From: Actinomycetota bacterium
GTDB lineage: Bacteria; Actinomycetota; UBA4738
Assembly: GCA_005888465.1 (NCBI GenBank)
Contig: VAYJ01000059.1
Span: forward strand, 12,550-21,804
Direction of reading: 5' to 3'
Length of the DNA: 9,255 nt
Part shown: positions 1-9,255 of the stretch, in pieces
How positions within the stretch are numbered: position 1 is the stretch's first letter
How the letters are laid out: each line of letters opens with the position of its first letter
Made by a program: the position numbers and the translations under genes
The notes under the pieces: model-generated
Databases searched by the model: none
Told to the model about the DNA's origin: nothing
What the model saw: only the letters and a program-made list of their open reading frames with translations

Positions 1-515
1 ACGGCCTCCTGCCGGGCGAGCTCGTCCAGTTCGGCGTCGCCGAGCGAGCCCTCGACCGTTCCGTCATCGCGCACGAGCATGCGGGTCGCAGGCCTGGGTC
101 CGCCTTCCGGCGATTCGGTCACCACGACGACGGCGAGCGGGCGCCGCTCCAGGACGGCGCGCCGGATGGCGCCGGCGGTCGCGATCGCGCCCTCCGCCGG
201 TTCGACGAACACGTCGATCACGCCGTTACAGCCAAGCCCCCAGCCCCACACGGCTTCGTCGTCGGCGGTGAGGTCGAAGTGCAGGAGCCGGGGCACGCCG
301 TCGGCCATGATCTCGGTCGCCGTCACGCGCACGTCGCCCTCGAGGCAGCCTCCGCTGATCGTTCCGACGGGCTTGCCGGCTTCGCGAACGAGCAGCCGGG
401 CACCCTCGCGGCGGTACGTGGACCCACGCACGCCGACGACGGTCGCGAGCGCCATCCGCTCGCCCGTGTCGCGCCCTTCCTCGATCGCCCGAAGGACCTC
501 CTGGAGCTCGCTCAC
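1..515 (-). CDS. XdhC/CoxI-family protein, N-terminal part (runs off left edge)
   Basis: Reading the minus strand from a GTG at 515 gives 171 uninterrupted codons to the window edge; the 3' end lies outside. The protein starts VSELQEVLRAIEEG and reads ALATVVGVRGSTYRREGARLL, then GTISGGCLEGDV (Cys57) and GWGLGCNGVIDVFVEP (Cys97). The ISGGCxE and GxGCxGxxxVxxEP blocks are the hallmarks of the XdhC_CoxI N-terminal domain. Members of this family help mature molybdenum hydroxylases such as xanthine dehydrogenase or aerobic CO dehydrogenase by handling the sulfurated molybdenum cofactor. The C-terminal Rossmann domain would lie beyond the edge, so I cannot tell whether the protein is full length. 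GTG 515 fits the usual family start: an amphipathic helix about 20 residues before the ALATVV strand. A GGAGG lies 15 bases upstream, which is long for a ribosome site. It diverges from the Mur-ligase gene with only 42 bases between. No molybdenum enzyme is visible in the window. Confidence 0.85.
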   Translation of the reverse strand, partial: MSELQEVLRAIEEGRDTGERMALATVVGVRGSTYRREGARLLVREAGKPVGTISGGCLEGDVRVTATEIMADGVPRLLHFDLTADDEAVWGWGLGCNGVIDVFVEPAEGAIATAGAIRRAVLERRPLAVVVVTESPEGGPRPATRMLVRDDGTVEGSLGDAELDELARQEA

Positions 516-3500
516 CGTAGGAACAGAGTACCTCCGGACCGTTAGAGTCCTGCCTCGATGAAGGCCACGGGCGCGGCCGAGCTGGTCGAGTTGCGGGTGC
601 TCGACGGACCGAACCTGTACTTCACGCGACCCGCGGTGAAGGTGGTCCTCGCCGTGCCGGGGTGGCTCGCCCTTCCCGAAGGGCGAGCCGAATCGATCGC
701 CGGGCGGGTCAGCCCCGTGCGGCTCCCGCATCCGGGCGCGCCTGCCACAGAGGTCCGCCGGCGATTCGTCGCGCGCATCGCGAGCCACGTGGCCCGGGAC
801 CTGGCGGCCATGGACGGCACGGCGCTCGGGGTCCGGTCGCGCCCCGGTCCCGAGCCCGGCCAGATCGTAGTGGCCTTCCCGTGGCGACGTCGCGGAGCCG
901 CCGAGGCGCTCGGGCGTGAGGTCGCCCGGCTGATGGCCGACGTTCCTTCCGCCCGTCGCTCGTATGGACCCCGGGCCGGCCCCAGTCGTGCCCGACCCGC
1001 GGATCCCCACCGTGGCCGTCACGGGGACGAACGGCAAGACCACCACCGTCCGGCTGCTCGCGCACTTCGGTGCCGCGGCCGGGTTGTCGGTCGCCTACTC
1101 GTGCACCGACGGCGTGTACCGGGACGGCCGGCTCGTCGAGGAGGGCGACTACTCCGGGTTCGGCGGCGCCGCCCGTGCCCTGTCGCAACCCGACGTGAAC
1201 CTCGCGATCCTCGAGACTGCCCGGGGCGGGATCTTGTTGCGAGGGATCGGCGCCATGCACAACGACGTGGCGGATCAGGACGCTCGACCAGCTCGCTGAG
1301 GTGAAGGCGACCATCACGAAGATCACGAGACCGGATGGATGGGACGTCCTGAACGCCGACGACCCGCGCGTCCTCGCGATGCGCCGCGGCGCGAAGGGCC
1401 GCCCGTGGCTCTTCTCGCTCGACCCCGATCACCCCGCGATCCGGACGACCCTCAACGAGGGCGGGCGGGCGAGTACGGTCATCGACGGCTGGATCTCGGT
1501 GCTGGCGCCGGGAAGCCACGCTGCGCTCGTCCCGCTCCTCGACGTGCCCGTCACGCTCGCCGGGATCTCCCGCAACAACACTCTCAACGCGCTCGCGAGC
1601 ACGTCGGCGGCGCTCGCCGTCGGGATCCCGGCGGACGCCGTGATCCGCGGCCTTCGCACGTTCGTGCTCGACGAGGACTCGAACCCCGGCCGAGCCAACC
1701 TGTACGAGCTCGACGGGCGAGTCGTCGTGCTCGACTACGCGCATAACGAGGCGGGGCTGCAGGGGATGATCGAAGTCTGCCGGGGGCTCTGCGCGAAGCC
1801 CGGCGAGGTCTGGCTCTCGTTCGGCACGGCCGGCGATCGCACGGACGAGATCCTCCACGGCCTCGGTTACACGGCGGCCCGAGGCGCCGACCACGTGGCA
1901 GTCGCGGAGCTACTGCACTATCTGCGCGGGCGCGACCGCGAGGAACTGGTCGCGCGACTCCGTGCCGGGGCGATCGACGGCGGCGCGGCGAACGTGCCGG
2001 TCTTCGAGGACGAGCTGCGCGCGCTCAAGTGGATGCTGCGTTCGTCGCGTCCAGCAGACGTGGTGGCGGTGGCCGCGCTCGTGCAGCGTCAGGAGATCTT
2101 CCGCCACCTTCGCAAGGCGGGCGCGGCCCGCGTCGGCCCGCGTCGCGTGCGCCAGTTGGTTCGGCGCGCGGCGGCAGCGCGTAAGCGCTAGCTCGCGAGC
2201 CCCCGCCGCCACGCCGCGGGGACCGGTCCCGGGATCGCGATCTCTCTCGCGCCGACGAACGTGGCGAGCTCCTCGAGCGATCCACGGATGCCCGTGGCGG
2301 TCGACGCGTCGGCCCGGCCGCGCTCCGTGTGGACGGCCCGAACCACGAGCCTGCCGCTCGCCCGGTCCAGGATCGGGTCGATCCTGCCGACAAGCTCGTC
2401 CCCCGCCAGGATCGGCATGACGTAGTAGCCGAATCGGCGCTTCGACTTCGGCACGTAGATCTCGATCGTGAAGTCGAACCCCCAGAGCCGGCGGGTCCTC
2501 GCGCGATCACAGATCAGGTTATCGAAGGGGGACAGGAGCACGGTGCGCGGTTCTGGTCCCCCGCCCGCCGCGATCTCGTCCAGGAGCGCGAGGTCCTGGA
2601 CATGGACGAAGGCCTCGTGCGCGGGCGAATGGTCGCCGGTCTCGACGGCCAACCGCTGGATCTCGCCCTGCCGCTCGAGCGCCCGCAGCACGCTCGGGAG
2701 GTCGTCGTACCAGTTCCGCAGGAAGTGCTGCATCACGTCCCGCGTCGTTCCCGCACCCAGCGCCCCGATCGCGAGCGCCGCCGCCCGGCCGAAGATCTCC
2801 CGCTCGGGCAGCGCACGCCGGGGCGTCCACTCGGGGAGACACCGTTCGGCGAGGTCCCACAGGCGGCCCTGCCCGTCGCGCCCCGCCACCATGATCCGGC
2901 CCTGGGTCATGAGGATGTCGAGCATCTGGGTGACGTCGCGACCGTTGGTCCAGCCCGACGACGCCCACCGCTCGCTGGCGTCGGCCGCGGCGAAGGCCCG
3001 GGACGGACGCGGCCCGCTGCGGCGGAGCTCCCGGAGGATCCGCTGCCGGAGCGAGAGGTTCGCCTCGATCCAGGCCTTGGTGCGCTTGGACTGGATCGTC
3101 CGGCCACGAGGGAACGTCCGCATCCGCCCTCGATGCAACTGGTAGTCCTCGGTGAGGACGATCGACGCCGCGTGCGCCCAGTACTCGAAGAGCGCCCGGT
3201 CGGACCACAGGAGCCGGTCGAGCGCCGCCGGATCGAAGGGCCCGACGCGGCTCCAGAGCACCAGCAGGTGACTGCGCGCGACCGCGGCGATCGGATCGAG
3301 CTGCAGGCAGCGGATCGCCCGGGCGACCTCCAGCAGGTCCGGCGAACCCGGGCGGGCGGGACGCGGGCCGCCCAGGCGTTGCTTCGCGATCGCGAGGCGG
3401 CGAACCACGACGGGCGAGATGGTGCGGATCGCCGCCATGGTCTCCGGCGCTGGCGCTAACGGCCGGCGTCGAACTCGATGAGGTCGGGGTCGCCGCCGAC

Positions 3501-6500
3501 CTCACCGACCTGCCCGTTGCCTTCGGCGGAGCCGAGGATGGGCGGCTGCTTGAGCGACTTGCGCGACTCGAGCTCCTTCCAGACGTCGGTCGCGTAGTCG
3601 ACGCAGAGGACGACCAGATCGCCCGGCCGGCTCCGGTCGAGGGCACGACGGGTCGCGGCCATCTCGTCCAGGACGATCTCGACGCTCCCGACCCGCGCGC
3701 CCTTGCGCACGGCGTCCTGGACGCCCTCGAACACGTGGTCGGCGATCTCGCCCCGCTTGCGGCCCCGGGGGTTGCGGTCCTCGCGAATGATGATGTCGTC
3801 GAAGTACCGGGCCGCGACCCGTCCGAGGTCGCGCATGTCCTCGTCGCGACGGTCGCCTGGGGTGGCGATGACGGCGACCCGCAGGTTCGCGGACCAGGAC
3901 GGGGCCCCGGGGGGACCCTCGCCGCCCGAGCCCGATGTCATCCGCTCGACGAAGTCCCCGACCGTCGCGAGGCCCGCGGCATTGTGAGCGTAGTCGATCA
4001 GCACCTTGACCCCGTTCAGCTCGAAGAGATTGAGGCGTCCCGGCGCTTGGTAGATCGAGGTGCTGAACGACCGCAGCCCCTGCCGGATGTCGTGCAGATG
4101 CGCGCCCGCGGCGTGGGCCGCTCCCGCAGCCGCCATCGCGTTCGCGACCATCATCCGCGCGCGCCCCTCGAAGGTGGCCGGCAGCTGGTGGACCCAGGCG
4201 ATCGGCATCGTACGGCGGCCCTCGCGGATGACCATCATCTCCCCGAGCGGTCCCTTCTGAAGACACACGGCCTTGCCGCCTCGGCGCACCCAACGCTCGA
4301 CGAGGTCGTTCTTCTCCTGCATCGAGAACAGCACGACCGCTCCCGAGCAGTGCTTGCGCATGTCGGCGACCAGCTCGTCGTCGGCGTTCAGCACGGCGAA
4401 GCCGCTGCGCGGCACCGCCTCGACGACTACGCGCTTGACCGCAGCGAGCTGCTTGATCGAATGCACTTCCTTCAGACCGAGGTGGTCGCCGGTCACGTTC
4501 GTCACGACCGCGACGTCGTTTCGACCGTAGCCCAGGCCTTCCCGCAGGATCCCGCCGCGCGCCACTTCGAACACGGCGAAGTCGACGCGGGGGTTCTGCA
4601 GCACCATCTGTGCCGACTTCGGCCCGCTCGCGTCCGCGCGCTTGACCAGGCGCTCGTCGATGTAGATGCCGTCGGTCGAGGTCACGCCGACCTTGTGCCC
4701 CATCGCTTTGAAGATGTGGGCGATCATCCGGACCGTCGTCGTCTTGCCGTTGGACCCGGTCACCGCCACGATCGGGATCCGCGAGGGCGTCCCCGGGGGG
4801 AAGAGCAAGTCGATGACCGGCTTGGCCACGTACTGCGCCTCGCCCTCGGTCGGATGCGTGTGCATCCGAAAGCCCGGCGCGGCGTTGACCTCCACGATGG
4901 CGCCGCCGGTCTCCCGAACCGGCTGGGAGATGTCGGGTGTGAGGAAGTCGATGCCCGCGACATCCAGGCCGACGACCCTCGCGGCCTCCTCTGCGATCTC
5001 GACGTTGTCCTCGTGGGCCTCCCAGGTCCGGTCGATCGAGATCCCGCCCGTCGACATGTTGCCCGTCGACGCGAGCTTTACGAGGGCTTCTTCGGGCGGC
5101 ACCGCGTCCAGCTCGTATCCCTGCTTGGCGACCAGTCGTTCCGCCTCGTCGTCCACCGCGATCTTCGTCAGGACCTTCTCGTGCCCAAACCCGCGACGGG
5201 GGTCCGCGTTCGTAAGCTCGACCAGCTCGCGAACGGAGTGCACGCCGTCCCCGACGACGTGCGCGGGGATGCGCTCCGCGACCGCGACCATCCGGCCGCC
5301 GACGACGAGCACGCGATAGTCGTTGCCGGTCACGTAGCTCTCGACGACCACCTGCGGGCGGCGCGCCTCTGACAGCGATCGCTTGAAGGCGGCGCGGAGC
5401 GCTCGTTCGTCCCGCAGGTCGAGCATCACGCCGCGTCCGTGGTTCCCGTCGATCGGTTTGGTCACGACGGGGTAGCCGATCCTGGCAGCCGCCGCGGCCG
5501 CCTCGTCTGCCGTCCGCACGATCTCCCCGCGCGGCACCGGCAGGCCGGCCGCGGCGAGGAGCTGCGTCGTGAGCTTCTTGTCGCCCGCGATATCCACCGC
5601 GAGCGCGCTCGTGATGGACGTCATCGTGGCGCGGATCCGCCTCTGGTATTTGCCCTGTCCGAGCTGCACGAGCGACGCCTGGTTCAGCCGGAGGTACGGG
5701 ATATCGCGGCCGACCGCCTCGTCCAGGATGGCCTGCGTGGACGGGCCGAACGCCGTCCGCTCGGCGAGCCGGATCAGCTCTTCCAGCTCCCGCGCGAGAT
5801 CGAACTTCTCCTCGGGCTCGACCAGGTGGTTGACGAGCCGAACCGCGAGCTTCCCGGCGGCCAGTCCGACCTGCTCCTCGCCGTAGCCGAAGATGACGTG
5901 GTAGCGGCCGGGCGAGCCCGCCGCTCGCGTCTTGCCCCGGTAGACGTGGGTGCCCGTCTCGCGCTGCAGCTCGATCGCCACATGCTCGGCGACGTGTCCC
6001 AGCCAGGTTCCCTCCCGCAGTCGCTCGACGAACCCGCCCGGGCGTCCGAGCGAACACGAGTGCTGGGCGAGCCCGGGCAGCGATCGGAGGAGGGCTTCGT
6101 TGAAACCCGGCAGCGTGTTCGAGGGCCAGTGCTCGAGCGAGCCGAGGTCAACGAGCAGCCTCACGGCCGGCTCGTACGACCAGTAGTTCGGCCCGCGGAA
6201 GACCTGCGATTCCAGGATGCGAAGCTCGGCCCGCGCGGGCGGCTTGTCGGCGGGCGTCTCTCGCTTGGCGGTCTGTCGCTGGGTCCGGGTCCCGGTGCGC
6301 GAGCGCCCGGCGCGCGAGCCGCGGCCGGCCGGCGAGGTCACTCCGATGCCTCTCGTTCCTCGTGCCGTCGCCGGCGCGATCGCTCCATCGCCAGACTGTC
6401 GGCCCCCTCTGCCGCGATCGTCCGCGCGAGCTTGGCCACCTGACGCTTTGCCTGCTCCGCACGCACCGTGGCACGGATCGGCTTCTGCACGTCGGGAAGG

Positions 6501-9255
6501 AGCATCCGGGCTCGGATGTCGAACCGGTAGCCGGAGGGGAGCGAGTGCAGGATCGCGCCCGAGACCATCATCGGCCGGTGACCCTTGGTCTGGAACGCGT
6601 CGGTCCGAACCTGTGTCCCATCGATGATCGTGACCGCCCCGCGGCCGAGCACCTCCAGGAGCTGATCGGCGTCCACGATGGCTGCCGTGTCCTCATCCAG
6701 CCCCACGCCGAGGAGCGACGGCGACTGCGCCACGACGGCCAGGAGCCGCCCCAGGCGCGTCCGCTGCTCGAAGTGTTGGTCGACGACGATGCCTTCTAGC
6801 AGCCCGAGCCCCGCGGAGATCTGCACCATGCGGTGCTTGGGCGTCGCTCCCGAGGCGCCGAACGCCACCATGTGGGTGCTCACGGCGCTCGCGCCCGCTG
6901 AGGTCCCCGCCACGACGACCCCGCGCCGGTTGGCCCGAAGGAGGGCATCGCCGAGCGCGGTGCCGCCAACCACCAACGACAGCTTTAGCTGGTTGCCGCC
7001 GGTCAGGAAGATCCCGGTCGCCTCGTCGATCAGGGCGGCGGCGGCGGCGTCGTCGGCCTCCTCCCTCGTCAACGGGCGAAGGCCCGACACACGCCCGACG
7101 CCGGCCTGCAGGAAGATCTCGCGGTAGAGGTTCGTCGCCTCTTCGCCCAGGCTGGAGGCGGTGCTGACCACGACGATATGACCGCCCGGACCCCCCGCCA
7201 GCGAGACGAACCGGCCGAGGATGACCCGATCCCTGAGCTTGTCCTCGGCTCCCCCGATGACCATCACGGGCCCTCGACGGTCCGCTTGCGAGACGGCACG
7301 AACCGTTGACCGGCGGGTCCCCATGCGAGCCAGTCTAACGAACGGCGATCGGACGCCGAAGCCGCGCGGCCAAGTTCGGACTCCGTCGTAGCCTGTACGC
7401 GTGCTCCTCATCCTCGCCGCGGTGGTTGGAGGCATTCTGGTCGGCCTCGCCCTCGGCGGGAGTCTGACCACGCTCTCCAACGTCCGGTTCCGGTGGTGGC
7501 CGCTCGCCCTGCTCGGGCTCTTCCTGCAGCTCACCCCCGTGCCCCATCTCGGGAGCCTGCACGCGCAGCACGTCGCGGCCGTCGGCCTCCTGCTCACCTC
7601 CTATGTAGTGCTGTTGACGTTCGTCGCCCTGAACTTCCGGCTGCCCGGCTTCGCGCTCATTGCGGCTGGGTTCGCTCTGAACCTCCTGGTCATCTCGGTG
7701 AACGGCGGCATGCCGGTGAACCAGCGGGCGCTCGAGATCGCGGGAGGCCCGCGCTACGTGGCGACGGTCACCGACCTCCTCGAGCATGGAGGCGCGAAGC
7801 ACCATCTGGTGCGCGACGACGACGTGCTGCTTGGCCTGAGCGACGTCATCCCGGTGTCGTGGCCGACGCGGAACGTGTTCAGCGTTGGCGATCTGATCGC
7901 GATGCTGGGCATCGGCTGGGTCCTCGCCGCCGCGACCAAGGGTGCCGCCGGGCGGCATCGTCTCCGGTCGCGCACTACCAGGCAGGGATCTGACGTGTCT
8001 GATCGCCCGGAGGCGGTTTCCGGGTCCCGCTCCGCGTAGGCCGCCCGCCCTCCGACGGCTCCTTCGCCGGGGTGGCGATCGGACCGAGGTCATCCGTGCG
8101 CACGGGCTCGCCGTCCTTCGACGTGCCATGTCCGTTGCCCCATGGCGGAGGTTCCGGAGGCTCGACGGTCGGCGCCGCGGAAGTCGGTGCGCCCGGGCTC
8201 GACTCGAGAAGCTCTTCCTCGACCCACACGTGCGGGAACGCCGCGCGGATCGTCGTGCCTTGGCCTGGCTCGCTTTCGAGCGCGAACGTCCCGCCCGTCA
8301 CCAGTGCTCGCTCCCGCATCATGATGGAGCCGAAGTGGCCCTCCGGCGGCGCCGCGGAGGTGTCGAAGCCCTTGCCATCGTCCTTGATCATGAGCTCCAC
8401 CACGTCGTCGCGCTCCGCGAGCGACACCCAGATGTTCTCGGCCTCTGCGTGCTTGATGGCGTTCATGACCGCCTCGCGGGTGATCTGGTACACGAGGAGC
8501 TGGATGGCGGATGGAAGCGAGACCTCGCCGACGTCGACGGTGATCGTCAGGTCGATGCCGCGGCTTGCATCCTCCGCGTAGCTCGTGATCGCCTCCGCGA
8601 GCCCCCTGCGTCCGATGGGGGATCGGTGCAGGTCGCGGATGAGGGCGCGGATGGTCTGATCGGTGCCCTTGCGTGTGGTGTCGATCTCCTCGAGGTTGCG
8701 CAGCACGGTTTCGATCTCCCCCTTGCTGAGGCGCCGCTTGGCCATCTCGATCTGCAGCGAAAGGCGGTAGAGCATCTGGGCGGTGTCGTCGTGGAGGTAA
8801 GCGGCGATCTGATCGCGTTCTTCTTTCCGTTCGTCCGCGATGCGGTTGGACAGCGCGCGGAGGACCCGGGCCCGGTCCTTCAGCTCGACGTTCTTCCCTT
8901 GGAGCTCCTTGTGAGCCTCCTCGAGCTCCATGTTCCGGAAGAACATCATCCGCGCGAAGATGAGCGGAAGGATGAATGCCGCGACCGCGAGGGTGCCAAC
9001 CTTCTCGTAGAACTCTGCCACGATGACTCCGACAGAGCCGAGGAGCAAGTAGCTAATAAGGAACTCGGACACAGCGCCGACTCGCAGCTGACCTAGAACG
9101 TCCCGGACTGAGACCTTGTAGAGGAGGCGCATTGCGAGGGTCACTAGAGAGACGTTTACTCCGTAGTTCACTACGGTTGCAGTCAGCGCGGCTGGAATGA
9201 GAATTCCCGGTACAAGCGTGACTGGTTGACTTGAGAACGCGTGAAGAACCCACCC

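Overview
The window is about two thirds G+C, densely packed and bidirectionally coding. It holds a cyanophycin (multi-L-arginyl-poly-L-aspartate) storage locus of a high-GC bacterium. Actinomycetota is the best guess and Chloroflexota is possible. The guess rests on composition, a DUF5317 membrane protein, an actinobacterial-style Mur-ligase relative of CphA, and start codons placed directly after TAnnnT -10 boxes, which suggests leaderless transcripts. It is a guess from gene content, not a phylogenetic result.

Layout: (1) 1-515, minus: 5' part of an XdhC/CoxI-family gene that runs off the left edge. (2) 558-2191, plus: a CphA-related Mur-ligase gene diverging from it. It keeps a CphA-type N-domain and the Mur domain but has no ATP-grasp domain. 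It is broken by two frame changes, and the second coincides with an apparent ~41-base deletion that removes the Mur TNxxxDHL motif. (3) 2188-3438, minus: a YcaQ/AlkX-type winged-helix DNA glycosylase, overlapping the previous gene tail to tail by 4 bases. (4) 3456-6341, minus: cyanophycin synthetase cphA, complete. (5) 6338-7324, minus: cyanophycinase cphB, complete. (6) 7401-8039, plus: DUF5317 membrane protein diverging from cphB. (7) 7975-9255, minus: a NarL-type (HisKA_3) membrane sensor histidine kinase, open at the right edge.

How they fit: cphB, cphA and the glycosylase gene form one minus-strand operon (4-base overlap, then a 17-base gap). Its likely promoter lies just before cphB. 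CphA polymerises Asp and Arg into cyanophycin with ATP; CphB cuts the polymer to beta-Asp-Arg dipeptides. The Mur-ligase relative next door would probably belong to the same pathway if intact, but its reaction is unknown. No cytoplasmic response regulator for the kinase lies in the window, and nothing in the sequence ties the kinase to the cyanophycin genes.

The most interesting points are the 'N-domain plus Mur, no ATP-grasp' architecture and its loss of the HxxEH metal motif that CphA keeps, the decay (or mis-assembly) of that gene, and the repeated TAnnnT-6-to-9-start pattern at four separate transcription-unit heads. There is no gene-free stretch longer than 76 bases. I saw no RNA genes, CRISPR arrays, insertion sequences or origins.
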